The position numbers were made by a program, and so were the translations under genes. Below the pieces are notes generated by a model, which was not told the origin of the DNA, searched no databases, and saw nothing but the letters and a program-made list of their open reading frames with translations. This document shows positions 6,926-15,479 of a DNA stretch of 46,768 bases, piece after piece. The DNA comes from a virus: the IMG/VR virus record IMGVR_UViG_3300022198_000832, positions 1 through 46,768 of that record. One strand, 5' to 3'. The stretch's first letter is position 1. Every line of letters begins with the position of its first letter.

Positions 6926-9248
6926 TAGATCTCTCTCTTTGTATTCTTTCGTTCATATCCATTTTCTCCTCCGCAATTCTAATTCGTTCTGCAGCTTGAT
7001 CTTCCGCAGATTCTAATTTCATTTTATCAAGGTCTATACGATCTTCAAACTCCATAGCTTTTCTTTCTATGTCTTGTTGAGTTTCCATAGCCTTTCTTTG
7101 CATATCCATAGCTTTTAAATCTAATTCTCTTTGTTTCAATGCAACTAGTGGATCTTCTTTTTGACCACCTGCTTCTTCTTGAGCAAGTTGAGCAGTGATC
7201 TCTGCAACTTTTCTAGCTACCAAAGAATTAAATAAAACTTGAAATCCTTGAGGATCTGCTTGTGCTTGTGCTTGTAATTCAGGTGAATTTTGTACCATAT
7301 CACCAATTTCACCGTGCGCTTTTAATGCAATGTGATCAGATATGTGTCCTTGTAGTAAAGCATAAACCATTGGATTAATTTGAACCATTCTTGTAGCCAT
7401 AAAAGCTCTGTGAGCCATAATATGTGCATCGTGATCTTGTTCAGGAAACGCTTTTAACATTTGCATCTGTAATGATTTAGCATTTTCAGTTGCAGGATCT
7501 TCAGGTTGAGGCATTATTTCTGGTTTTAGTAATGCATCGATATTTTTTGTTCCTAAAGCTTCATAAACTCGTCTGTAAGCTTCTCTTAAGTTGTGCATTT
7601 GCGGATTTGAGATAGCAATTTTTAAATTTTCGTTTGCTAAAGTTACTCTTTGTGACATTGAAAAGATATTTGGGTCTGCAACAGGAATTACATCAACTCT
7701 ATCATCAAAATCTTGTAATTTTACAAATCTATCTGCGTTTGTAACTGCATATGGATACACAGGAGGTAAATAATCAGCAAAAACTTTTGCTAAAAGTCTA
7801 AATTCTTGTCTCATTGCATAGTAACATCGCTTGTGAATAGCACTCATAACCCTCGAACCACGTTCCAAGAGAGCAATTGTTGTTCCAACAGCTCTATTTT
7901 GAGCATCTTCACCTAATTGCATGTCTGCAATCGCTGCAAATCTTTGTCCAGCTTGTACTACGAAGCCTAAAAGTTGGAATAAAGTAGCACTTGGCTCTTT
8001 AAAAGGTAAAATTTGAAACTGATCTCTGATATTTCCACCGGGAGCATCAACATCTCTGAACTCTCCAGGTTGAAAAGGTTGGTCATCATCTCTAATTCTG
8101 ATACCTCTAGACTTAAATCCAGCAGGTAAGTTTGCTAAAGTACCTGCATCAAGCAATTGTCTTAAGGCTTGAGTAGCAGATCGTGATAATCCACCTATCA
8201 TATGAATTAAACCAAAGCCATAAAAGCCTAAACCAGGTAAAAATTTGTAATGTACGAAGTATTCTTTTCTTTGATAAGTGTCATCATCTTGATTATAATT
8301 TCTATAAATAGATAAAACTTCTCCTGAACCTTCATCAATAGATACGATGTAAGGTAATTTAACTTCTTTTTCTGCATTTTCTACTTCAAACTCATTTAAG
8401 TTTAAATCAATATGCATTTCTAAAATATTATATTGATATTCTTTTTCTCCAGCAGGTTTAACACCTTCTAATTCGTTCAACTTATCTTGTATTGGACTTC
8501 TTTCAGGTTGTTTAGGTAATAATTCTACATCTCTATAGAATCCTGCTTTTTGTTGTTTAAGTACATCGTTCTCTGACATCTTAACAATGTGTGTAATTCT
8601 TTCGCAATCTTTTAAATCTGTTGCATAATATGGAACAACTAAATCTTCAGCAGGTACAAATTTAGCAACTGCTCTTTGTTTAATTTCATCATAATAAATT
8701 TTTTTAAATGCAGATCCTGCTAATGGTAAATAAAATAATAATTGATCTGTATCTGGTGTGTATTCTTCCATTTGTTCCATCAACATATAATTCATAAAAT
8801 CTTTAACTCTTTCTGCTTGTTGTGAAACTTCTTGTGTATCCGCACCTATAACTTGAGTTCTTACAGGTCCATCACTTGGTAATAATTCTTTGTATGCTTG
8901 TGCTTGAAATTGTGTAACAGCTTCTGACAAAAGAGGATGGGTAACACCGCTTGCACCTTGGAAAGGTCTAGTATTTTGTACATACTTGAATCCAAGTAAG
9001 TCTAAACCTTGAGTGTAAGCTTGTTCCCAATCCCCTCTTGAAACTTTATCTTTTTTGAAATCTGAAATAAGTTCTTGAGAAATTCGTCCGAGAGTTCTCT
9101 CGTCCATTTCATCTGCTAAGTTTCTGTAAAAGTCTTCTTCAGGTGATTCTTGTTCTTCAGGAACATCTTCACCTTCAAGTTCTACATCAACTTCTTCTTC
9201 CACTTCTTCAGTTTCAGGAAGTTCATTTTGTTTTTCTACTTCAGCCAT
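6903..9248 (-). CDS. Portal protein, large P22-like type
   Basis: 781 residues. The portal is a dodecameric ring at one capsid vertex through which terminase threads DNA. The acidic N-terminus (1-45) is followed by the family pattern YVQNTRPFQGASGVTHPLL (about 93-111), LLSEAVTQFQAQAYKELLP, then FLPLAGSAFKKIYYD and HYKFLPGLGFYGFGLIHMIG, and a late segment with NRAVGTTIALLERGSRVMSA. The C-terminal 110 residues are Gln/Glu/Lys-rich coiled coil, like the barrel extension of P22-type portals. The length is well above siphophage portals and suits a podovirus. Genome order (terminase, small proteins, portal, scaffold, capsid) supports it. Confidence 0.88.
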   Translation of the reverse strand: MAEVEKQNELPETEEVEEEVDVELEGEDVPEEQESPEEDFYRNLADEMDERTLGRISQELISDFKKDKVSRGDWEQAYTQGLDLLGFKYVQNTRPFQGASGVTHPLLSEAVTQFQAQAYKELLPSDGPVRTQVIGADTQEVSQQAERVKDFMNYMLMEQMEEYTPDTDQLLFYLPLAGSAFKKIYYDEIKQRAVAKFVPAEDLVVPYYATDLKDCERITHIVKMSENDVLKQQKAGFYRDVELLPKQPERSPIQDKLNELEGVKPAGEKEYQYNILEMHIDLNLNEFEVENAEKEVKLPYIVSIDEGSGEVLSIYRNYNQDDDTYQRKEYFVHYKFLPGLGFYGFGLIHMIGGLSRSATQALRQLLDAGTLANLPAGFKSRGIRIRDDDQPFQPGEFRDVDAPGGNIRDQFQILPFKEPSATLFQLLGFVVQAGQRFAAIADMQLGEDAQNRAVGTTIALLERGSRVMSAIHKRCYYAMRQEFRLLAKVFADYLPPVYPYAVTNADRFVKLQDFDDRVDVIPVADPNIFSMSQRVTLANENLKIAISNPQMHNLREAYRRVYEALGTKNIDALLKPEIMPQPEDPATENAKSLQMQMLKAFPEQDHDAHIMAHRAFMATRMVQINPMVYALLQGHISDHIALKAHGEIGDMVQNSPELQAQAQADPQGFQVLFNSLVARKVAEITAQLAQEEAGGQKEDPLVALKQRELDLKAMDMQRKAMETQQDIERKAMEFEDRIDLDKMKLESAEDQAAERIRIAEEKMDMNERIQRERSNAAKRQR

Positions 9249-9250
9249 TG

Positions 9251-9694
9251 TTATGTTATGATAGTTCTTTTATTTCTTCCTAACTTACAGCCTCTAGCTA
9301 AAACCATAGTTCCGTTATTAGCTTTAATCATTTTACCTGTTTTAGCACTATAAGGATCTAGACCAAAAGATTCAGAAGATCTAGGTCCCATTTTAGGTAA
9401 CATATCTCTAACTTTAGTTTTTGGATCGGTAGTAAAAATTTCATCTTTTAAAAAAGATTTAGTTTTTCCCCAAAATGAATTTGCGTCTCTAGCTTTTTTA
9501 GCCGCGATACCAGCTTCCATATTTTTTCTAGCACCCATTGCTAATGCAGTGTCGTTAGCCATTTCAGAACCAAGATCACCTGTATCAACTGCAGACGCAG
9601 CCATTTTAGCTTTATTCGCAGCACCTAGCATTTTAGCTCCTGCTACTCCTGCTAAACCTGCAATTAAAGCTTTTTTTAGTTTTTTGCTTGCCAT
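9251..9694 (-). CDS. Ala/Lys-rich virion-cluster protein with basic tail
   Basis: 147 residues with an alanine-rich, membrane-like N-terminus (KKLKKALIAGLAGVAGAK), a helical middle and a Gly/Lys-rich C-terminus ending MVLARGCKLGRNKRTIIT. The N-terminal plan and the tail type resemble the shorter protein 12386-12646 (KKAIPMGAALLA... RGGKFIGVK), so the two may be divergent relatives. AAGGAGA precedes the ATG, and the stop lies 2 nt before the portal start. Function unknown; an internal virion protein is plausible. Confidence 0.65.
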   Translation of the reverse strand: MASKKLKKALIAGLAGVAGAKMLGAANKAKMAASAVDTGDLGSEMANDTALAMGARKNMEAGIAAKKARDANSFWGKTKSFLKDEIFTTDPKTKVRDMLPKMGPRSSESFGLDPYSAKTGKMIKANNGTMVLARGCKLGRNKRTIIT

Positions 9695-9732
9695 GATATA
9701 TATCTCCTTTTTGTTATAACAGAATTATAATA

Positions 9733-12048
9733 TCATGCAAATATATTTACGACTAGACCGCCTTCTTGGTAAGCTTTGAAAGGTTTAGTTTTCATTTCAG
9801 GAGTGATTTTTATACCAAAAGCTTTATAATATAGTCTTGGATCTCCTTCAGGAATCATATCAATATAAAACTTACTACTTTGATTTAATTGATCTAAATA
9901 AAGCTCTGCATCTTTTCTACTAGCAAAAGCTGCTCTATGATCTGATACATCATCAGGTTTTAAACCAAAGTCTTTTGCTTTTTCTGTTCCTCTAGTATCA
10001 ATAACTTTAAAAGGTTTGTTAACATCTGATTTAGCAACTTCAATAGTTTTAACCTCTGAATTGTATTGTCTTGCTAATTTTTTCATCACATTAGGAATAG
10101 TAGCTTCTTTTTTAGGATCTGTTAAATCTTTAATTAGTTTTGTTGCTGATGTATCGGTTCTATCTTCTGGATCTCTCGTTACAACATTTTGTTTTCTTCC
10201 ATAGTTTTTAAAACCTGCTTTACCTGTGCTTGTTCCATAAAATTCTAAGTCACCTAAAAATCTGTTTCTTCCACCATATGTTTTTAAATGATGTATTTGT
10301 TCAACAGGATTTATTACAACCCAATCCGCATCTCCTCTTTGAGCTGCTTGTTTAATTGTATTTTTAATAGCGTGCACTCCCCAGTTTTCTTTTCCATACA
10401 AAGGTAAGAATGGAATTGCATCTTGTTTTAAAGAAACATCTCTTTCGGTAATACTTGCTAAGTTTAATGTATTCTTTTTTAATTCATTAAAATCATTTTC
10501 TAAAGAATAATATTTTCTTATATCTTCTTTAGTCATATTACGACCTTTGTCTGTAATTTGTTTCATCTCATCTAATAAACCCTCTAGTTTTCTGTTTGAT
10601 GAAAAAAACTCAACCTCTGCTCCAAATGGGTTTACAACTTTATCCCTTATTGGATTTTCTTTTTGTAATTTTTGATGGTAGTCTGATTGTATTTCATCAA
10701 TTGAAATAATTCTTTGATTAGGATTTGCTCCTTGACGATATTGATATCTTACATGATAAATTTGATTAGGTAGAGAACTATAGTGCTTTTGATATCCTTC
10801 AGGTAATTGCATACCAAAAGGTAATTTTTCTGGATAATAAACTACATCTTCGTGATAACTTAAACCACCGTGTTTTCTATAGTCTCCGTGACTACCATAT
10901 CTAGGTAGTTTATTTTCTTGTGAAAATAAACTTGCTCTTCTCATTAAATTTTGATTAGCGTTTTGTATAGTTACTAATTCTTCAGCAAAAGAAGCAGGTA
11001 CCTCAACACCTAGGTCTCTTAACTCTTTATCAATTTGACCTAATCGATTAAGCTGACTTTTAAATAAGCCTTCATTAAAAGAAGTATGTATACCTTGTCG
11101 TAAAGATTCTTCAGTGCCTCTTACAACATTCATTTGTTCTTTGTTATTTAAATTTCTAACAAAAGTAATTGCTTCTTTAATCTTTTCTTGTTTAGCTACA
11201 TCTCCAGCATAGTTAGCTTGTAGACTTAATAATTTAGATTCTAAATTGTAAGATGCATTTGTGATCTTACTACTCATATCTTGAACTTCATCAGCGAGTT
11301 TAGGATTAGTTGAGAAGCGTTTTGTAACAAGTTTATTAACAGGAGCTTTGTTTACAATATATAATAAATCCATTTTAGTTAATGGAAGATTCTTCTCATC
11401 AGCATATTTTAAAAAGCCACCTACGACTCGACCATCTTTGTCTAATTGCAATAAGTTAGAGTCCCATAACTCATCTCGTTTAATACCTTGATCAATCATT
11501 TTAAAATCAGGATTACCTGTTTTAAAATTACCTATTCCTTTTGATTGAAAATCTCTAATCCAATCTTTAGGTTTTCTTGCAGTATCGATAGGGTGTCGTG
11601 CAATAAAATCCCATAACGAAGAACCTATACCGTCTTTCTTAGTTCCACCAAACGATAGTGGATTATGATAAGCCATTTTTTTAAGTTCTTTAGATCTTTC
11701 CATAATAGCCATTGCTTCAGCTTGTTTTGCTGATTGCTTAACTAACTGTTGAGCTCGTTCTGTTCTGTTTGGAGCAATCGCTAAAATCCCTGAGACTTCA
11801 TCAACAACTTCTTTACTGGGCGTTGGTTCGGGGAGCTTGGGTGGTTTAAGTTTGATTGTTTTGTTAATGGCTCTAGCAATCGGGTTTCTAAGAGCCACGG
11901 CTCCGGCACCAGCTAAAGCGAGTCCTACGATTCCTTGCGTTGCAGAAGGTTCATATTTTTCTTTGTATTCAAAATCTGATGGAACAGAAGATGTTGGTTC
12001 TGTGTCACCTTTATTATTATATAATTTTTGTAAAGATGATTCAGCCAT
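9733..12048 (-). CDS. Large virion-module protein with EIQSDYHQ motif
   Basis: 771 residues, starting with a short hydrophobic segment (IVGLALAGAGAVALRNPIA, about 39-57). A long helical part follows. Near residues 447-458 is RIISIDEIQSDYHQ, and about 100 residues on comes PFLPLYGKENWGVHAIKNTI and ADWVVINPVEQIHHLK. I recognise this EIQSDWHQ...W...A...A...G.D.v...P.eQ combination from very large phage polyvalent proteins and phage head proteins, where the activity is uncharacterised. The C-terminus is FKAYQEGGLVVNIFA. Overlaps the upstream stop by 1 nt. It could be an injected enzyme carried in the head; that is speculation. Confidence 0.7.
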   Translation of the reverse strand: MAESSLQKLYNNKGDTEPTSSVPSDFEYKEKYEPSATQGIVGLALAGAGAVALRNPIARAINKTIKLKPPKLPEPTPSKEVVDEVSGILAIAPNRTERAQQLVKQSAKQAEAMAIMERSKELKKMAYHNPLSFGGTKKDGIGSSLWDFIARHPIDTARKPKDWIRDFQSKGIGNFKTGNPDFKMIDQGIKRDELWDSNLLQLDKDGRVVGGFLKYADEKNLPLTKMDLLYIVNKAPVNKLVTKRFSTNPKLADEVQDMSSKITNASYNLESKLLSLQANYAGDVAKQEKIKEAITFVRNLNNKEQMNVVRGTEESLRQGIHTSFNEGLFKSQLNRLGQIDKELRDLGVEVPASFAEELVTIQNANQNLMRRASLFSQENKLPRYGSHGDYRKHGGLSYHEDVVYYPEKLPFGMQLPEGYQKHYSSLPNQIYHVRYQYRQGANPNQRIISIDEIQSDYHQKLQKENPIRDKVVNPFGAEVEFFSSNRKLEGLLDEMKQITDKGRNMTKEDIRKYYSLENDFNELKKNTLNLASITERDVSLKQDAIPFLPLYGKENWGVHAIKNTIKQAAQRGDADWVVINPVEQIHHLKTYGGRNRFLGDLEFYGTSTGKAGFKNYGRKQNVVTRDPEDRTDTSATKLIKDLTDPKKEATIPNVMKKLARQYNSEVKTIEVAKSDVNKPFKVIDTRGTEKAKDFGLKPDDVSDHRAAFASRKDAELYLDQLNQSSKFYIDMIPEGDPRLYYKAFGIKITPEMKTKPFKAYQEGGLVVNIFA

Positions 12049-12386
12049 TATAATAAATCCTTTATGTAATCTTTAACTGAACCGCCTTTGGAAAACTTTT
12101 TTGTAAATTTAATTCCAAATTGTTTATCGAAAGATCCTTGTCCTTTAAAAGTATCTTTACCAAAAGGATGTTCAACATCAGCTCTACCTGAACCTTTGCC
12201 TACGCTTCCAGTAATTTTTAAATTAGTTGTATCAGTATCAATGATGTTATATTCACCTTTAACACCATAATATCTATTTTCTGTTTCGACTTTAACTTTA
12301 GGATCAGGATTAAAAGAACCTTTAGAAATATTTATATTAGGTCCTATTTTGAATTTAGGCTTTTTATCGGACATTTTATCGGACAT
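12048..12386 (-). CDS. Small beta-rich protein with DYIKDLL tail
   Basis: 112 residues. Lys/Gly-rich alternating pattern (VETENRYYGVKGEYNIIDTD, then GSVGKGSGRADVEHPFGK) suggests an antiparallel beta protein resembling an outer-membrane-type repeat. The C-terminus FSKGGSVKDYIKDLL shares its last seven residues with 5670-5900 and 12643-12987. Overlaps both neighbours by a single nucleotide. Function unknown; the tail is the notable feature. Confidence 0.65.
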   Translation of the reverse strand: MSDKMSDKKPKFKIGPNINISKGSFNPDPKVKVETENRYYGVKGEYNIIDTDTTNLKITGSVGKGSGRADVEHPFGKDTFKGQGSFDKQFGIKFTKKFSKGGSVKDYIKDLL

Positions 12387-12646
12387 TACTTAACTCCGAT
12401 AAATTTTCCGCCCCTTACTGCTTTGCCCATTCCGCCACAAGATAAATTCAACATTGATTTAACTCTGCTTTCAGGACTAATAGAAAATCCAAATGCAGGA
12501 GGTTTTTCAAATTCACCTATACCTGTGATTCTCTTCGCTGCGTTTAAAGTAGCATCCGCTTCACCTGCTCTTTTACCAACATAGTTAGATGCTAATAAAG
12601 CTGCTCCCATAGGAATAGCTTTTTTAATTTTATCTCTTTTACTCAT
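12386..12646 (-). CDS. Small Ala-rich protein with LSCGGM motif
   Basis: 86 residues: basic start (SKRDKIKKAIPMGAALLA), helical middle, and NLSCGGMGKAVRGGKFIGVK at the end. LSCGGM is shared with 6021-6221, and the overall plan with 9251-9694. Starts 4 nt inside the end of its upstream neighbour and stops at the first base of its downstream neighbour. Probably belongs to the same set of small virion-associated proteins. Confidence 0.6.
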   Translation of the reverse strand: MSKRDKIKKAIPMGAALLASNYVGKRAGEADATLNAAKRITGIGEFEKPPAFGFSISPESRVKSMLNLSCGGMGKAVRGGKFIGVK

Positions 12647-12987
12647 AGTAAATCCTTAATGTAGTCAGCCATTCCACCTGTAGCTTTTTTATCTACTTTG
12701 ACGTCTTCGCTTTTCTTGTCTTCGTTTTTTAATTTTGATTTAGCATACTCGTAACCTGCGCCTGCACCTGCACCTACTTTTACTGCTGTATCTACAATTC
12801 TACCAATAGGTGATTTTTTAAAAATACTGCTAGCAACTTTTGAAACAGTTGTTGGTGCTGGTCTTGGCATATCTTTTAATGCCGAGCTAAATTTTACAGG
12901 TGAATTTTTATTCACTGTTGTTGTAGGAAATGATCCTAATGATTTATATTTGTCACTTAAACCTTTTAATTTACTTTTGTCAGCCAT
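12643..12987 (-). CDS. Small protein with GGMADYIKDLL tail
   Basis: 114 residues from the ATG ending at 12987, preceded by AAAGGAG, so I prefer this over the longer frame starting at 13035. The gene overlaps the large terminase stop by 8 nt (ATGGCTGA). Basic and Ser/Thr-rich, with a short glycine/alanine hydrophobic part (DTAVKVGAGAGAGYEYAKSK, about 77-96) and the end KKATGGMADYIKDLL. The last seven residues match two other proteins in this module. Function unknown. Confidence 0.65.
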   Translation of the reverse strand: MADKSKLKGLSDKYKSLGSFPTTTVNKNSPVKFSSALKDMPRPAPTTVSKVASSIFKKSPIGRIVDTAVKVGAGAGAGYEYAKSKLKNEDKKSEDVKVDKKATGGMADYIKDLL

Positions 12988-14458
12988 AATATCTATACTC
13001 CTTTGGAACCTTATATAATTCTTCTTCATAGTCATCTATCAAATCTATGAAGTTTCCTTGTCGGTATCTTAGCACAGCTTGTGTGGTGCTGTCGACATAG
13101 TCATCGTGAGCACCGTGTGGAAAGGCTGCACATTCCTCAATAACTTCCTCTGCAAATTTCTCGTCTTTTGGATAGAAAATACCACCACTTTCGAAGACTG
13201 GTGCGCAGGCGTTGACCCTTGAATGTTTATCTTTTCCACGTGAAGGAACAAAAGGAATTACAGGTATTCCCATTCTTCTAAACTCTTGCATTAGTGGTTC
13301 TCCAGATGCTTTAGCCTCAATGATTACTGATTCAGGTTCCCAATATTTAAATTGTTCCATTGCAATAGCTTTTAGTTCTGGAAAATCATATTTACCTCTT
13401 AACGCATCTAATAATATTAATGCAGGCTTACCATCTTCTTTTGGAAAGAAGACACCCCAAGTTGTAATAGCAGAATAGTCTGCAGTCTCTTTTGCACTGA
13501 ACGCAGTATCATAAGATTGAATGACGTGTTTTAATTTTGGCATAGTTGGTTTCTCCCAAGGTATCCACCATTCTCTTTTTAAGATTGCACCTTCTTCTGA
13601 AGTTGGTTCTTGCATATATTGTGCAGACCAGTTTCTAATAGGTAACGATGCTTTTACTTTTTCTAATTCTTCTAGTTCCCAATACTCAGGCCATACAGGT
13701 TTACCTGATGGTAAGATTGCAGGAAATGAAATTAAATTCCATTTGTCAGCTTTGATTTCTTTTTGAGCCTTGATAAGTCTACCTGTTAGATCATCTTCTG
13801 CCCATCGTGTCATAACAATAACGATTGATCCTCCCGGTTGTAAACGCTGTCTCGGTCCTGACACATACCAATCATATGCACGTTCCATAGCTGATTCAGA
13901 TAAAGCATCTTGTTCAGTATGTGGATCATCAATAATAAGTAAGTCCGCCCCTCGTCCTGTGATAGAACCGCCAACCCCCGCTGCATAGTATTCCCCACCA
14001 TGATTGGTCTCCCATCGGCCTTTAGCCTTACTATCTTCTCTCAGTTTAACATCTCCAAAGATTTGTTTATACTCTTTCTGTTCCATTAGATTACGAACCT
14101 TAGAACCAAATCTAGATGATAGTTCTGCGTTGTGTGAAACTTGCATAATTTTTAAATGAGGAAACTTCCCTATCATCCAAGCAGGAAATAAATAAGAAGC
14201 AAATTCTGATTTAGTATGTCGTGGAGGCATATTGATAATGAGCCTCCCTTTTTTTAATTTAGAAATTTTTGTAAATTCTGATGCAATATGTTGATGGTGG
14301 CCCCACTTTTTAGGATCCCTATCTAAACGACAAATGAAGTCAGGCCATACATTTTTCACAAAATATATAAAATTATCCTGGCACAACTTTATGTGTTCAA
14401 TTAATTTTTTTTCTACAGCTAATCTTAACTGATCGGTTGTTAATAAATCTTTTTCCAT
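12980..14458 (-). CDS. terL: Terminase large subunit
   Basis: 492 residues. The ATPase-nuclease that pumps DNA into the head. Walker A variant GRLIINMPPRHTKSEFAS (residues 76-93), Walker B LLIIDDPHTEQDA, and motif III-like VIVMTRWAEDDLTGRL. The nuclease half has IQSYDTAFSAKETADYSA (first acidic residue), VIIEAKASGEPLMQEF and a late HDDYVDSTTQA, the three acidic clusters of the RNase H-like domain. The start has AAAAGGGGACCC before the ATG. Followed by a small protein and, further on, the portal. The small subunit lies about 4.2 kb upstream, an unusual separation. Confidence 0.93.
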   Translation of the reverse strand: MEKDLLTTDQLRLAVEKKLIEHIKLCQDNFIYFVKNVWPDFICRLDRDPKKWGHHQHIASEFTKISKLKKGRLIINMPPRHTKSEFASYLFPAWMIGKFPHLKIMQVSHNAELSSRFGSKVRNLMEQKEYKQIFGDVKLREDSKAKGRWETNHGGEYYAAGVGGSITGRGADLLIIDDPHTEQDALSESAMERAYDWYVSGPRQRLQPGGSIVIVMTRWAEDDLTGRLIKAQKEIKADKWNLISFPAILPSGKPVWPEYWELEELEKVKASLPIRNWSAQYMQEPTSEEGAILKREWWIPWEKPTMPKLKHVIQSYDTAFSAKETADYSAITTWGVFFPKEDGKPALILLDALRGKYDFPELKAIAMEQFKYWEPESVIIEAKASGEPLMQEFRRMGIPVIPFVPSRGKDKHSRVNACAPVFESGGIFYPKDEKFAEEVIEECAAFPHGAHDDYVDSTTQAVLRYRQGNFIDLIDDYEEELYKVPKEYRYYG

Positions 14459-14499
14459 TGGGTCCCCTTTTAATATAACCCATAATATTTTTCTAGCAA

Positions 14500-14595
14500 C
14501 TACACGTATTCGTCTTGCTTTAAAGCCCCGTCATTAAGATACATCAGTAAGTTGTACGCGAAACTACCAGTTGTGTTTAAGTTTATATGTCTATA
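14500..14595 (-). pseudogene. Short coding-like stretch without a start signal
   Basis: Between two stops, 31 sense codons read HINLNTTGSFAYNLLMYLND and then GALKQDEYV before TAG. Composition and the aromatic/acidic ending look like a real protein C-terminus, but the only ATG is internal (14 residues from the end) and lacks a ribosome binding site. It may be the remnant of a gene broken by rearrangement, or a chance open frame. It lies directly upstream of the large terminase gene. Confidence 0.3.
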
Positions 14596-14608
14596 CTAGA
14601 TTTGGTAC

Positions 14609-14700
14609 CTCTATGGATCGGCAGGGATCGAGATGGTAGCTGAGCAGGTAGCCCTGAAGGGTAGGTGATACCCTAGCCGACAGTGTCGGCTAGGGTTTAT
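14609..14700 (+). ncRNA. GC-rich structured patch, possible plus-strand RNA
   Basis: This patch is clearly richer in G+C than its surroundings and full of pairing segments: GGTAGC occurs twice, AGGGTA (14658-14663) pairs with TACCCT (14669-14674), and this pairing competes with the strong hairpin at 14670-14696, an arrangement seen in attenuators and riboswitches. No consensus promoter is obvious upstream on the plus strand. It could be a small RNA, a packaging-site element or a regulatory leader. No tRNA cloverleaf is formed. Confidence 0.35.
14670..14696 (+). terminator. Perfect 12-bp GC-rich hairpin followed by TTTATT
   Basis: ACCCTAGCCGAC and GTCGGCTAGGGT form a perfect 12-bp stem with loop AGT, followed on the plus strand by TTTATTAG. 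It is a plausible intrinsic terminator for plus-strand transcription. It also lies just past the stop of the minus-strand gene 14704-14973, but has no T-run in that direction. Confidence 0.5.
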
Positions 14701-14703
14701 TAG

Positions 14704-14973
14704 TTATTGATTGAAATTATTATTAGGGTCATTAACAATTATTTGTAGGATAGGTCTTAGATTGTTAATGACTTTGTCTTTCAGTTTATTAACAATAGGG
14801 TCATTAGGATATTCAATCATAATTTCCTCAATCGCACTTTCTAATTGTTTATACATAAACTGATAGTTTAACCCTGTTGAACTATCAACAGAGTTATTAG
14901 TTTGATTTGTTAGTTGTTGTTGTTGTTCTTGCCTAACTATATCAGTTATTCGAGTAATTAAGTCTCTAGGCAT
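14704..14973 (-). CDS. Small helical protein, Gln/Asn-rich
   Basis: 89 residues from ATG at 14973 (GGTGG about 6 nt upstream); a longer GTG-started form would add four residues. Contains a polyglutamine-like run (EQQQQLTNQTNN), then amphipathic helices (QLESAIEEIMIEYPNDP) and an Asn-rich end. Overlaps the upstream stop by 8 nt. No family recognised. Confidence 0.55.
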   Translation of the reverse strand: MPRDLITRITDIVRQEQQQQLTNQTNNSVDSSTGLNYQFMYKQLESAIEEIMIEYPNDPIVNKLKDKVINNLRPILQIIVNDPNNNFNQ

Positions 14974-15325
14974 TAGCACCACCAATCAAATTAAACTTAA
15001 CTTTAATCTCATTAGTTTCCATTGGAACTAAATACTCAGAATAAAGTTTAGGGTTTAACTCTTTAAACTTTGCAACATCAAACCTTTGTAGGTTTCGTCT
15101 GATGTATTGAGCAAAGCCCTCATATCCATTATCCATATTGTTTAAGATAATAAGATTTGTTTTAAGTCTTTTAAACAACTCAATGTGAGTAGGTTTAATT
15201 AACTTATTTTGTTTGTCATACTCTTTAATGGTTTCATTAAAGATACCATAATTGAGTAATGCTTTTTTTTCGTCTTTTGTTGCTCTCTTAAAATTAAGTT
15301 TAGCAACTTTGTTGTCTTTTGTCAT
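14966..15325 (-). CDS. Hypothetical basic protein
   Basis: 119 residues from the ATG at 15325, which has AAAGGA upstream; the ATG at 15343 has no such site. Lys/Asn-rich with helices (KLNFKRATKDEKKALLNYG) and a C-terminal beta part (EIKVKFNLIGGANA). Preceded by a candidate promoter and palindrome (15366-15397). I do not recognise the family. Confidence 0.6.
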   Translation of the reverse strand: MTKDNKVAKLNFKRATKDEKKALLNYGIFNETIKEYDKQNKLIKPTHIELFKRLKTNLIILNNMDNGYEGFAQYIRRNLQRFDVAKFKELNPKLYSEYLVPMETNEIKVKFNLIGGANA

Positions 15326-15368
15326 AACAGTTTTTCCTTTCATAAAGTTATTTGTTATTACATCTAAT

Positions 15369-15397
15369 CTTATATAGATAAGATTTTAAAATTGCAA
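15369..15397 (-). promoter_or_regulatory. Candidate sigma70-type promoter with operator-like palindrome
   Basis: On the minus strand TTGCAA and TATAAG are separated by 17 nt. The -10 box lies inside a perfect inverted repeat, AATCTTAT-ATAG-ATAAGATT (15366-15385), which could be an operator for a dimeric repressor. It would drive 14966-15325 and the genes beyond. Confidence 0.45.
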
Positions 15398-15416
15398 ACT
15401 CTTTTTTAAATTATTT

Positions 15417-15479
15417 TTATTCACTAATCATTAAAGTTATTCCAATCAGAACAACTACTATTAAAATTGCTATTAACAT
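15417..15479 (-). CDS. Tiny membrane peptide (20 aa)
   Basis: A 20-residue frame, MLIAILIVVVLIGITLMISE, almost entirely hydrophobic, preceded by GGAAAGGAAAAA as a good ribosome binding site. It would form one transmembrane helix. Too short for homology, but the strong Shine-Dalgarno and the presence of several similar peptides in this genome support it. Confidence 0.5.
   Translation of the reverse strand: MLIAILIVVVLIGITLMISE

Noticed and set aside
14609-14700. tRNA-like gene
   Set aside because: There is no cloverleaf, no T-loop consensus and no acceptor stem; the pairing fits a terminator or attenuator instead.
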